From Hypoxylon rubiginosum (taxonomy: Eukaryota; Ascomycota; Sordariomycetes; Xylariales; Hypoxylaceae), in assembly GCA_902806565.1 (NCBI GenBank), contig CADCXA010000006.1, positions 1,798,001 to 1,862,000 of the forward strand: a stretch of 64,000 bases of DNA, read 5' to 3'. Positions 1-15,700 of the stretch are shown in pieces. The translations under genes and the position numbers were made by a program. Position 1 is the stretch's first letter; every line of letters begins with the position of its first letter. The notes below the pieces were generated by a model. That model was not told where the DNA came from, did not search any database, and saw only the letters and a program-made list of their open reading frames with translations.

Positions 1-307
1 AATATAATAATTATAATAAAATATAAAATTAATAATATTTATTTTATTAAATTAAATATAAATAATAAATATATAAAATAATATTTAATTATTTAATATT
101 AAAGAAATTAAAATTTAAATATAAATTTAATATTTTATTTATAAGTTATTTTTATTAAACTTTAATAATAAAATATAAAATTAAAAATATATATTATATT
201 TATTTAATTATAAAAAATAAATACTTTATATAATATTTTATTATTTAATATTAATAAGATTTTAAATTAAATTATAGTTATATATTTTTTATATAATATA
301 TATTATA

Positions 308-1000
308 AAAAGTTTAATAATAAAATATAAAATTAATATTATATATTATATTAAATTAAATATAAATAATAAATAATTTATATTATATTTTATTATTTAA
401 TATTAACGAAATTCTAAATTAAACTTCATTTATATATTTTATTTAAAATATATATTAATAAAAGTTTAATAATAAAATATAAAATTAATATTATATATAA
501 TATTAAATTAAATATAAATAATAAATAATTTATATAATATTTTATTATTTAAAATTAACGAAATTTTAAATTAAACTTTATTTATATATTTTATTTAAAA
601 TATATATTAATAAAAGTTTAATAATAAAATATAAAATTAATATTATATATAATATTAAATTAAATATAAATAATAAATAATTTATATAATATTTTATTAT
701 TTAAAATTAACGAAATTTTAAATTAAACTTTATTTATATATTTTATTTAAAATATATATTAATAAAAGTTTAATAATAAAATATAAAATTAATATTATAT
801 ATAATATTAAATTAAATATAAATAATAAATAATTTATATAATATTTTATTATTTAATATTAACGAAATTTTAAATTAAAATTTAATTATATATTTTATTT
901 ATAATATATATTTATAAATGTTTAATAATAAAATATAGAATTAAAATTATATATTATATTAAATTAAATATAAATAATAAATTATTATAATTTAAAAATA
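308..1000. repeat. Tandem satellite family A, 152-bp unit
   Basis: A unit beginning AAAAGTTTAATAATAAAATA starts at 308, 460, 612 and 764, and a variant starts at 916, so the spacing is exactly 152 bp each time. Within the unit, an internal block containing TTAACGAAATT is shared between copies. Neighbouring copies differ at only a few positions, so this part of the block is a fairly young or homogenised tandem array. Related units recur at about 4,380-4,850 with a spacing of about 151 bp. No coding capacity is seen. Confidence 0.85.
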
Positions 1001-4000
1001 AAAACTTTAAAAAATATAATAAAAATAAAATAAAAATTCGAAGATAAATATAAGATATAAAATTTATTATATATATTATAAACTTTATAATTAAAATTAT
1101 AACTAAGGTTTTAAAAACTTAATTTTAATATTTTTTATTTTAATTTTAAATTTTAATAAAAAAGTGTTATATTAAAAAATATTATTAAAATAACCACTTT
1201 TTTATTATCTTATAAAAAAGGTTTAATTATAATAATTTTTATATAAAGAAATTAATATATAATATTATATAAAATAATTATTATTATAAATAATTATATA
1301 AGCTTTAAATATTTAAATAAATAACTTTTATTATTAATTTATAATTAAATTTTAAATCTTTTTATAATATTTTATATATATAAACTTTAATTATTTAATA
1401 AATTTATATTATATTATTTATTTTATATATTATAAATTTATATATATATTTATAAATTAAAATCTATAAATTAAAACTTTTTAAAAATAATTATAAGCTT
1501 AATAAAAAAGTTAATTATTAATATTAATAAATTATTAAAATATTTATTAATAAATTTATTTTATAAATTAATATAAATTTTTATAAAAGCTTTTATAAGA
1601 ATTTATATATTAAGTAAAAAATATAATAATATTAATAATTTATAAATAAAAAAATAAATTAATTTTATTAATATAATAATTATAATATTTATATTAATAT
1701 AAAAAAGTTTAATTTCTTTATATTAAAATATTTATTTATTTAAGATATATAAAAAAGTTATATATTTTATAATAAAAGTATTTTAATTAATTTATTTTTA
1801 AAACTCTTTTTTATTAAAAATAAAAACAAATTAATTATATAATATAAAAAATAATAAATTAATTTAAATAAAAAACACTAAATATTATAATTTAAAATAA
1901 AAGTTTTAAATAATATAATAAAAATAAAATAAAAACTTTAAAGTAAATATAAAATATAAAATTTATTATATATATTATAAACTTTATAATTAAAATTATA
2001 ACTAAAGCTTTAAAAACTTAATTTTAATATAAATATTATATTAAATATTTAAATATTTAATATTAATAATATTTAAAATTAAACTTATATATTATATTAT
2101 ATATATTATATATTTTAATAAAGTTTTAATAATAAAATATAAACTTAATAATTTTTATTATATAAAGTTAAATATAAATAATAAATATATATTTTAATAT
2201 TTAATTATATAATATTAATAAAATTTAAAAATATTTTTAATTTATATATTTTATTTATAATATATATAAATATAATAATAATAATAAAATTTAAAATTAA
2301 TAATATTTATTATATTAAATTAAATATAAATAATTAATATAAAAATTAATATTTAATTATTTAATATTAATAAAACCAAAATATAAATTAATGTTTTATA
2401 TTATATTTTTAATATATTTTAATTAAATTTAAATAATAAAAGTTAAAATTAATAATAAATATTATATTTATTTAAATATAAATATAAATAATTAATATAT
2501 AAAATAATATTTAATTATCTTATATTAATAAAATTTATATATATATTTATAATAATAATAATAAAATAATAAATTTAATTAAATATAAATAAGAAATATA
2601 TATATTAATATTTAATTATTTAAAATTAACGAAATTTAAAAATATATTAAACTTTTATATTTTATTTATAATATATATAAATATAATACTAATAATAAAA
2701 TAAAAAATAAATAATATATGTTTAATTAATTTAAAAAGAAATAATAAATAATAAAATATATAATTAAATATTTAATATTAAGGAATTTTAAACTTATTTT
2801 AAATTTATTTATTTTATTTATAAAATATATAAATATAATAAAAAAAATAGAAAATAAAATTAATAATATTTATTATATTATATTAAATATAAATAATAAA
2901 GATATAAAATAATATTTAATTATTTAATATTAATAAAATATAATATTAATAATATAAAAAATTAGATTTATATTATAATATATATATAAAATAATATATA
3001 ATATTAATATAACTTATTTTAAGTTATATTTATAAATTATATTTTATATTTTAAAATTTAATTATAATTAATTTATAATTAAATATAATTATTATTTTTT
3101 ATTATTATTATTAATTTAATAAATAATATATTAAATTAAATTAAATATATATAATAAATAATATAATTATTATTTAATTATTTAGATTCAACGAAATTTA
3201 AAATTAAACTTAACTAATATATTATTTTTATAATATATATTAAATATTATATAATAATAAAATATAATATTAATTAAATATAAATATTAAATATTTTATT
3301 TATAATATATATAAATATAAAAATAATAATAAATTATTAAATTAATAATATATAAAAAGTGTAATTAAATATAAATAATAAATAAATATTTTAATATTTA
3401 ATTATTTAATATTAATAAAATTTAAAAATATATTAAAATTATATATTTTATTTATAATATATATATTTTTAATAATAATAATAAATTAATAAATTAATAA
3501 TATATAAAAAGCTTAATTAAATATAAATAATAAATATATATTTTAATATTTTAATATTTTAATATTTATAAAATTTAAAATAATTTTAAATTAATATATT
3601 TTATTTATTATATTAATAATATATAATAAATTAATTTAAATATTTAAATATAAAATAAATATAAAAAATAAATAAATATAACTTATTTAAATTTAATAAT
3701 TTTTTATTAAATAATTATAAAAACTTTTAAAATATTTTATAAAAAGAAACGTTTAATAAAACTCTATTTTTAATATTATATTTATATATTAATTATATTA
3801 AAAAAAAGTAAATAATATTTTAAAAAAGAATTTATAAAAATTTGTTTTTAAATATAAATTATTTATAAATTATTATATATTATATTTATAAATAATTAAT
3901 ATTTATAATTATTTAATATTAATAAATTTAAAAATATTAATAATATAATTTATTTATATAAATATAACTAAAAATATTATATAATAAATAAAAAACTTTT

Positions 4001-6700
4001 AATTAATTATATTATATTTAAATTATTTATTAATATTATTTTTAATTATATTATTATTTTTTTAATTATATTTAATTATATTATTATTATTATTTATTAG
4101 TTATATTATTTTTTTTGTTTTTCTTAATTATTTATTACTTTTATTTATTTATTTTTTATTTAAAATATTAATTTAATTAATAACGGTTTTATAGATTAAT
4201 TTATTAATTATATTTATTAATTATAATTAATTTAATTAATTTAAGTTTTACTTAATTAGTAATATTTAAATATATAAATAAAAACGTTTTTATAAATTTA
4301 TTTAATTTATTTTATTATTATTTAAAACAATTAATAATTTATAATAAATTAATAATATATAAAAATTTAATTATTAAATATTAATATAATTAACATTAAA
4401 TTTTAAATTTAATATTATATATAATATTTATTTAATTATAGAAAATAAATAATTTATATAATATTTTATTATTAAATATTAATAAAATTTTAAATTAAAT
4501 TGTAATTATATATTATATTAAATTAAATATAAATATTAAATAATTAATATAATATTTTATTATTTAATATTAAAGAAACTTTAAATTAAAATTTAATTAT
4601 ATATTTTATTTATAATATATATTAATAAAAATTTAAAAATAAAATTTAAAATTAATATTATATATTATATTAAATTAAATATAAATAATAAATAATTTAT
4701 ATAATATTTTATTATTTAATATTAATAAATTTTAAATTAAAATATAATTTTATATTTTATTTATAATATATATTAATAAATATTTAAAAATAAAATATAA
4801 AATTAATATTATATATTACATTAAATTAAATATTAATAATATATTTTTTAATTAAACTTTAATTATTTAATATTAATAGTTTTTAAAATAATATTAATAT
4901 TATATAATTTATTTATAATATATATAAATATAATAATAATAATAAATTATTAAATTAATAATATATAAAAAGCATAATTAAATATAAATAATAAATATAT
5001 ATTTTAATATTTAATTATTTAATATTAATTAATTTTATATATATATTTAATTTATATATTTTATTTATAATATATATAATTATAATAATAATAATAAATT
5101 ATAAAATTAATAATATATATTAAATAACATTAAATATAAATAATAAAAATAAAAATTAATATTTAATTATATAATATTAATAAAACTTAAAATTAAATTA
5201 ACGTTTTATATTTAATTTATAATATATTTTAATAGATTTTTAATAATAAAATATAAAATATAAAATTATATTAATATTATATATTTTATTTATAATATAT
5301 ATATATATTTTAATAATAATAAAATATTTAATTAATAATATATAAAAAGTTTAATTAAATATAAATAATAAATATATATTTTAATATTTAAGATTTTAAT
5401 AGTAACGAAATTTAAAATTATATTAAAATTATATATTTTATTTATAATATATATAAATATAATAATAATAAAATATAATATTAATAATATATAATAAATT
5501 AATTTAAATATAAATTATAAAAATAAAATATATAGTTTTAATTATTTAATATTAATAGAATTTAAATATATATTAAATTTAAACATTTTATTTAAAATAT
5601 ATATAAATATAATAATATATAATAAATTAAATAATTATATATTAATTTAAAATTTTATTAATATTAAATAATAAATAATTTAATTAATATTTAATTATTA
5701 TATTTTAAAAATATTAAAAGTTATATTAAAATTATATATTTATTTTTTATAATATATATTAATATAATAATAATAATAAAATATTAAATTAAATATAAAA
5801 AGAAATATAAAAATATAAGTTTAATTATTTAATATTAATAAAATTTAAAAGCTTTTTTAATTAAAGTTTTAAAAATTATAATTAAAAATATAATTAAAAT
5901 TATTATTAAAGATAATAAAAATATTTAAATATAATAAATAAAAAAGCTTTTAAAAGTTTAATTTAAAAATAAAAATAATTAATAAAATTTTTATTATTAA
6001 TATAAAAAACAAATAAATATTTTTTTATAATTTCTTTAGTTTTTATTTAATACAAATATAATTTATATTTAAAAATAATATTTAATAAAGTTATTTTTTA
6101 AATTAAAATTATATTTATTAAAGAAAAATTAATAAAATTATAAAAAGTTATATATATATTTCTTTATTATATTATAATTAAGTTTATTAATTATTTAATT
6201 TTTTAAAATTATAATTTAAATTTTAAAAATAATTAAATTTTTATATTTTATTTATAAAATATATAAATATAATAATAATAATAACATTTAAAATATAAAA
6301 TAAATAATAAATATATAAAATAATAAATATTTTATATAATATTATAAAAAATTAATTTAACGTTATATTCTTTTTTAAATATAATTTATTAAATATTTAA
6401 TAATAAAATATAACATTAATTATATAATAATATATAAATTATAAAAATAAAATATTTTTTTTAATAAAAAAGCTTTTTAAAGTTTATTAAAATTATTATT
6501 ATTTATTTTTATATTTTATATAATATTATTAAAAATTACATTAATAATATATAAATATTAAGTTAATTTTAAATAATAATATATATATTATAAAAATAAA
6601 ATAAAATTTTATTTATAAAGTTTAATTTTTAAAATTTATTTAATAATTAATTATTTATTTATATAATTTTTATAATATTATATAAAATTATTTATATATT
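1000..6700. repeat. Irregular A+T-rich repeats between families A and B
   Basis: This part contains scattered copies of short motifs such as TATTTTATTTATAATATATA and runs of AATAATAATAA. Diverged family A-like units lie at about 4.4-4.85 kb. Periodicity is looser than in the flanking arrays. There is a segment near 1.0-2.0 kb in which a stretch beginning AAAAATAAAATAAAAA occurs twice (about 1,020 and 1,920), suggesting a longer, about 900-bp repeat. No genes are seen. Confidence 0.6.
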
Positions 6701-9700
6701 TATATTATATTAAGATAATTTTATATAACGTTATAAAAATTATATTAATAAAGTTTTATTTTATTTATAAATATTAACGTTTAAAGTTTATTATAAAATA
6801 TACCGTTTACTTTTATAACTTTTATAACGTTATATAAATTATATTAAAAAAATATAGTTTTATTTATAGATTATAAGTTTTAAAATTTATTTAAAAAATA
6901 ACCGTTTATTTTTATAATATTTATAACGTTATAAAATATTATTTTAATATTTTTATTTTATTAAAGTAATTTTAAATAACGTTATATAAATTATAAATAT
7001 TAAATATAATTTTATATATAAGTTTTAACTTTTAAAATTTATTAAAATAATAACTATTTATTATTATAATTTTTATAATATTATATAAAATTATTTTAAT
7101 ATTTATATTTTATTAACGTAATTTTAAATAACGTTATATAAACTATAAAAATAAAATATTAATTTATTTATAAAGTTAAATTTAAAAGATTTATTATATT
7201 TATAATTATTTATTTTTACGATATTTTTATATTTATATAAAATTACTTTAATATTTTTATTTTATAAAAATAATTTTAAATAACGTTATATAAATTATAA
7301 ATATTAAATACGATTTTATATATAAGTTTTAAGTTTTAGAATTTATTAAAATAATAATTATTTATTAATATAATTTCTATAATATTATATAAAATTATTT
7401 TAATATTTATATTTTATTAAAATCATTTTAAATAACGTTATATAAACTATAAAAATGGAATTTTAATTTATTTATAAAGTTAAATTTTAAAGATTTATTA
7501 TATTTATAATTAATTATTTTTATAATATATTTATAATTATATAAAATTATTTTAATATTTATATTTTATAAAAGTAATTTTAAATAACGTTATATAAATT
7601 ATAAAAATAATATACGATTTTCTTTATAAATTTTAATTTTTCAAGTTTATTAAAATATTAATTATTTATTTTTACGACTTTTATAATATTATATAAATTA
7701 TAAAAATAAAATTCGATTTTATATATTAATTTTAAGTTATAAAGTTTAATAAAAAAATAACCGTTTATTTTTACGATATTTATAACGTTATATAAAATTA
7801 CTTTAATATTTATTCTTAATAAAAAAACATGAAATAATATTATATATATTATAAAAATAAAATCTTATTTTATTTATATATTTTAATAGTTTAAATATAT
7901 TAAAATAATTATTATTTAGTTTTATAATATTTATAACATTATATAATATTAATTTAATATAATATAAATATTAAAAGTAATTTTATATAATATTATATAA
8001 ACTATAAAAATATATTATTAATTTATTAATAAAGTTTAATTTTTAAGGTTTATTATAGTTATTATATTTTATATTTATAATTTTTATAACGTTATATAAA
8101 ATTACTTTAATATTTATATTTTATTAAAATAATTTTAAATAATATTATATAAATTATAAAAATAAACTTTAGTTTTATTTATATAGTTTAATTTTTAAAG
8201 TTTATTAAAATAGTAACCGTTTATTTTTTTAACTTTTATAACGGCATATAAAATTATTTTAATATAATATAAATATTAAAGTAATTTTATATAACGTTAT
8301 ATAAATTATAAATATAAAATATTAATTTATTTATAGCGTTTAATTTTTAAAATTTATTATAATTATTATTTTTTATTTTTACGATTCTTATAATATTATA
8401 TAAAATTATTTTAATATTTATATTATATTAAAATAATTTTATATCACGATTTATAAAATATAAAAATAAAGTTTCATTTTATATATAAATATCAACGTTT
8501 AAATTTTATTAAAAAATATACCGTTTATTTTTAGGATTTTTATAACGTTATATAAAATTACCTTAATATTTATTTTTTATTAAAATAATTCTTTAAAATA
8601 ATATATAAATTATATAAATATAATATAATTTTATTTATAGAATTTAATTTTAAATATTTATTAAAATAATAACCGATTATTTTTACGATTTTTATATGGT
8701 TATATAAAATTACTTTAATATTTATTTCTTATTAAAATAATTTTATATAATAATATATAAATTATAAAAATATAATATAATTTTATTTATAATATTTAAC
8801 GCTAAAAGTGTATTAAAATAATAACCGGTTATTTTTATAATTTTTATAACGTTATATAAAATTAATTTAATATTTATATTATATTAAAGTAATTTTAAAT
8901 AACGTTATTTAAACTATAAAGGTTAAATTTTTTTTAATATATAAACTATAAAATTTAATATTTAATATAATAATTACTATTAAGTTTTATAATTTTTATA
9001 ACGTTATATAAAATTAATTTAATATTTATATTATATTAAAATAATTTTAAATAACGTTATTTAAACTATAAAAATTTAATTCCTTTTAATATATAAACTA
9101 TAAAATTTAATATTTAATATAATAATTACTATTAATTTTTATAATTTTTATAACGTTATATAAAATTTTTTTAATATTTTCATTTTATTAAAAAATTTTT
9201 AAATAACGTTATATAAATTATAAAAATATTATATAATTATATTTATAAAATTTAACTTTTAAAGTTTATTAAAAAAATAATAATTTATTTTTATAATATT
9301 TATAACGTTATATAAAATTACTTTAACTTTTAAAATTTATTAAAATAATAATTATATATTTATATAATTTTTATAACGTTATATAAAATTACTTTAATAT
9401 TATATTTTATTATAATAATTTTAAATAATATAATATATATTTTAAAGTAATTTTATATAAAGTTATATAAATTATAAAAATAAAATATTAATATATTTAT
9501 AAGGCTTTTTTTTTAAAATTTATTAAAATAATAACCATTTAGTTTTACGATTTATATAACGTTATATAAAATTACTTTAATATTTATATTTTATTAAATT
9601 AATTTTAAATAATATTATATAAATTATAAAAATAAACTTTAATTTTAAATACTTATTTTAATTTTTAAGGTTTATTAAAATAATAACCGTTTATCTTTAT

Positions 9701-12700
9701 AATTTTTATAACGTTATATATAATTATTAAAATATAATATAAATATTAAAATAATTTTATATAATATTATATAAATTATAAAAATTAAATATTTATTTAT
9801 TTATAAAATTAAAATTTTAAAGTTTATTATAATTATTATGTTTTATTGTTACGATTTTATAATATTATATAAAATTATTTTAATATTTATATTATATTAA
9901 AATAATTTTAAATAATGTTATTTAAACTATAAAAATGAAATTTCTTTTAATATATAAATTATAAAATTTAATATTTAATAAAATAATTAATTTTTACTTT
10001 TACGATTTTTATAATATTATATAAAATTACTTTAATATTTATATTTTATTAAAGTAATTTTAAATAACGTTATATAAATTATTAAAATTTAATATAATTA
10101 TATTTATTAAGTTTAACTTTTAAAGTTTATTAAAATAATAATAATTTATTTTTACGATATTTTTAACGTTACGTAAAATTATATTAATATAATATAAATA
10201 TTAAAGTAATTTTTAATAACGTTATATAAATTATAAAAATAAAATACGAATTTATTTATAGAATTTAATATTTTAAATATATTAAAATATTAACCGTTTA
10301 TTTTTATAACTTTTATAATATTATATAAAATTACTTTAATATTTATATTATATTAAAATTATTTTAAGTATAGTTATATAAATTAAAAAAAGAAATTATA
10401 ATATTATTTATAAGTTTTAATTTTTAAACCTTTTTAAAATAATAACCGTTTATTTTTACGAATTTTATAACGTTATATAAAATGATTTTAATATTTTTAT
10501 TTTATTAAAGTAATTTTTAATAACGTTATATAAATTATAAAAATAAAATATAATTTTATTTATAAGTTTTAACTTTTAAAATCTATTAAAATAATAATTA
10601 TTTATTATTATAACTTTTATAATATTATATAAAATTATATTAATATTTATATAATTTAACTTTTAAAGTTTATTAAAATAATTATAATTTATTTATTTAG
10701 TATTTATAACGTTATATAAAATTATTTTAATATTTATATTTTATTAATATAATTTTATTTATAATTTTTAAGTTTTATAGTTTATTAAAATAATAACCGT
10801 TTATTTCTACGATTTTTATAATATTATATAAAATTATATTAATATTTTTATTATATTAAATTAATTTTTTATAACGTTATATAAATAATAAAATTAATAT
10901 ATAATTTTATTTATAAAGTTTAATTTTTAATATTTATTAAAATAATAATTACTTATTTTTAAAGTTTTTATAACGTGATTTAAAATTATTTTAATTCAAT
11001 ATAAAATTTAAAATAATTTTAAATAATAATATATTAATTATAAAAATAAAATATTAATTTATTTATTAAATTTAACTTTTAAATTTATTAAAATAATAAA
11101 TATTTATTTTTATAATTTTTATAATATTATATAAAGTTAGTTTAATAAAATATAAACATTAAAATTATTTTATATAATAATATAAAAATTAAAAAACTAT
11201 AATATAATTTTATTTATAAATATTAACTTTTATAATTTATTAAAAAATATACCGTTTATATTTACGATTTTTATAACGTTATATAAAATTACTTTAATAT
11301 TTATATTTTATTAAAATAATTTTAAATAACGATTTATAAATTATTTTAATATAATATAAGTTTATTTATAAACTTTAATTTTAAAAGTTTTTTAAAATAA
11401 TAACCGTTTATTTATATAATTTTTATAACGTTATATAAAATTATTTTAATATAATATAAATATTAAAATAATTTTAAATAACGTTATATAAATTATAAAA
11501 ATAAAATAAAAGTTTATTTATAAAATATAATTTTTAAAGTTTATTAAAATAATAATTATTTATTTTTATAACTTTTATAACGTTATATAAAATTACTTTA
11601 ATATTTATATTTTATTAAAGTAATGTTTAATAACGTTATATAAATTATAAAAATAAAATACGAATTTATTTATAGGTTTTAATATTTAAAGTTTATTAAA
11701 AAATTAACCGTTTATTTTTACGATTTTTATAACGTTATATAAAATTACTTTAATATTTATATTATATTAAAATAATTTTATATAACGATTTATAAAAGAT
11801 AGAAATTAAATAATATTTTATTTATATATATTTATATTTAAAGTTTATAAAAATAATATTTTATTTATTTTTACGAGTTTTATAACGCTATAAAAAATTA
11901 TTTTAATATTTATTTTTTATTAAAATAATATTATATAACGATATATAAATTATAAAAATATTATATAATTTTATTTATAAGATTTAACTTTTAAAGTATA
12001 TTAAAATACTAACCGTTTATTTTTACGATTTATATAACGTTATATAAAATTACTTTAATATTTATTCTTTATTAAAGTAATTTTAAATAACAATATATAA
12101 ATTATAAAAATATAATATTAATTTATTTTTAAATTTTAATATTTAAAGTTAATTAAAATAAAAACCGTGTATTTTTACGATTTTTATCACGTTATATAAA
12201 ATTAATTTAATATTTATATTATATTAAAATAATTATTAAAATTACTTATAAATTATAAGTTTATAAATATCTCAGTTATTTTATAACTAGTTATTTTAAA
12301 ATTATATTTTAAAACCGTAATTTTTATAATTTAACTTATAAAGTTATATTATTTATTATAATTTTATAACCACTTTTTTATTTTTACGATTTTTATAACG
12401 TTATAAAAAATTATATTAATAAAATATAAATATTAAAGTAATTTCTTATAACGTTATATAAATTATAAAAATAAAATACGAATTTATTTATAAAATTTAA
12501 CTTTTAAAGTTTATTAAAATATTACCTGTTTATTTTTACGACTTTTATAACGTTATATAAAATTACTTTAATATTTATATTATATTAAAATAATTTTATA
12601 TAACGATTTATAAAAAATAAAAATAAAATATTATTTTATTTATATATATTTACGTTTTAAATTTATAAAAAAATATACCGTTTATTTTTTTAATTTTTAT

Positions 12701-15700
12701 AACGTTATATAAAATTACTTTAATATTTATTCTTTATTAAAATAATTTTAAATAATATTATATATTATTATATATATTTTAAAAATAAAATCTTATTTTA
12801 TTTATATATTTTAATATTTAAAATATTTTAAAATTATTACCGTTTAATTTTATAATATTTATAAAATTATATAATATTAATTTAATATAATATAAATAAT
12901 ATAAATAACTTTATAAAACGTTATATAAACTATAAAAATAAATTATTAATTTTTAACGTTTATTAAAATTATTATTTTCCATTTTTATAATTTTTATAAA
13001 GTTATATAAATTATAAAAATAAACATTAATTTTATTTATAAATGTTAATTTTTATAACGTTATATAAAGTTAATTAAATATATTATAAATATTAAAATAA
13101 TTATATATAATATTATATAAATTATGAAAATAAAATATTAATTTATTTATAAAATTTAAGTTTTAAAGTTTATTATAATTATTATTTTTTATTTTTACGA
13201 CTTTTATAATATTATATTAAAATAACTTTATATAACGATTTATAAAATAAAAAAATAAATCTTTATTTTATATATAAATATTAATAATTAAAACTTATTA
13301 AAAAATATACCGTTTATTTCTACGATTTTTATAACGTTATATAAAATTACTTTAATATTTATTTCTTATTAAAGTAATTTTATATAATAATATATAAATT
13401 ATAATAATATATAAATTATAAAAATATAATATAATTTTATTTATAAACCTTAATTATTAAAACTTATTATAATAATAACCAGTTATTTTTACGATTTTTA
13501 TAACGTTATATAAAATTAATTTAATATTTATATTCTATTAAAGTAATTTTAAATAACGTTATTTAAACTATAAAAATTAAACTTCTTTTAATATATAAAT
13601 TATAATATTTAATAATTAATAAAATAATTAATATTTATTTTTACGATTTTTATACCGTTATATAAAATTACTTTAATAGGTTTATTTAATTAAAGTAATT
13701 TTAAATAACGTTATATAAATTATAAAAAAATAATATAATTATATTTATAAAACTTAACGTTTAAAGTTTATTAAAATAATTATAATTTATTTTTATAATA
13801 TTTATAACGTTATATAAAATTACTTTAATATTTATATTTTATTAAATTAATTTTAAATACCGTTATATAAATTATAAAAATGAAATACTAATTTATTTAT
13901 ATAGTTTTATTTTTAAAATTTATTATAATTATTATTATTTATTTTTATAATATTTTTATTATTATATAAAATTATTTTAATATTTATATTTTATTAAACT
14001 AATTTTAAATAACGTTATATAAATTATAAAAATATAATATAATTTTATTTATAAAACTTAATTTTTATAGTTTATTAAAATAATAATTATTTATTTTTAC
14101 AACCTTTATAATATTATATAAATTTATTTTTATATTTATATTTTATAAAAGTAATTTTAAATAATGTTATATAAATTATAAAAATAAAATACGATTTTAT
14201 TTATTAACCCTAATTTTTAAAGTTTATTAAAATAATAACCAGTTATTTTTACGATTTTTATAACGCTATATAAAATTACTTTAATATTTATATTTTATTA
14301 AAATAATTTTAAATTATATAATATATATTTAAAAAATAAAGGTTTATTTTATTTATATATTTTACTATTTAAAATATATTAAAATAATTACCGTTTATTT
14401 TTATAATATTTATAATATTATATAATATTAATTAAATATAATATAAATTTTAAAGTAATTTTATATAACGTTATATAAATTATAAAAATGAAATATTAAT
14501 ATATTTATAAGGTTTTATTTTTAAAATTTATTAAAATAATAGCCGTTTATTTTTATAATTTGTATAATGTTATATAAAGTTATTTTAATATTTATCTTTT
14601 AATAAAATAATTTTAAATAATATTATATATATTTTAAAAATAATTTTATTTTATTTATATATTTTAATATTTAAAATATATTAAAATAATTACCGTTTAA
14701 TTTTATTATATTTATAACGTTATATAATATTATTATAATATAATATAAATATTAAAATAAATTTATTTAACGTTATATAAACTATAAAAATGGATTATTA
14801 ATTTATTAATAAAGTTTAACTTTTAAAGTCTTTTATAATTTTTATATTTTATTTCTACGATTTTTATAACGTTATATAAAATTATTTAAATATTTATATT
14901 TTATTAAATTAACTTTAAATAATATTATATAAATTATAAAAATAAACTTTAATTTTATTTATAAACTTTAATTTTTAAAGTTTATTAAAATAATAACCAT
15001 TTATTTTTATAAATTTTATAACGTTATATATAATTATTTAAATATAATATAAATATTAAAATAATTTTATATCACGTTATATAAATTATACAAATAAAGT
15101 ATTAATTTATTTATAAAATTTAAATTTTAAAGTTTTTTATAATTATTATTTTTTATTTTTACGATTTTTATAATGTTATATAAAATTATTTTATATAATA
15201 ATTTATAAAGAATAAAAATAAAAATTTATTTTATATATAACTATTAACGTTTAAAATCTCTTAAAATATATACCATTTATTTTTATAATTTATATAACGT
15301 TATATAAAATAACTTTTTTATTTAGTTCTTTTTAAAATAATTTTATATAACGGTATATAAATTATAAAAATATAATATAATTTTACTTATAAAATTTAAT
15401 TATTAATATCTATTAAAATAATAACCAGTTATTTTTACGATTTTTATAACGTTATATAAAATTAATTTAATATTTATACTATATTAAAATAAATTTAAAT
15501 AATGTTATTTAAACTATAAAAATTAAATTCTTTTTAATATATAAATTATAAAATTTAATTTTTAATAAGATAATTAGTATTTATTTTTCCGATTTTTATA
15601 ACGTTATATAAAATTACTTTAATATTTTTATTTTATTAAAGTAATTTTAAATAACGTTATATAAATTATAAAAATTTAATATAATTATATTTATTAAATC

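Noticed and set aside
308..1000. CRISPR-like array in the A+T-rich block
   Set aside because: The unit repeats continuously without unique spacers and the host is a eukaryote; it is a satellite.
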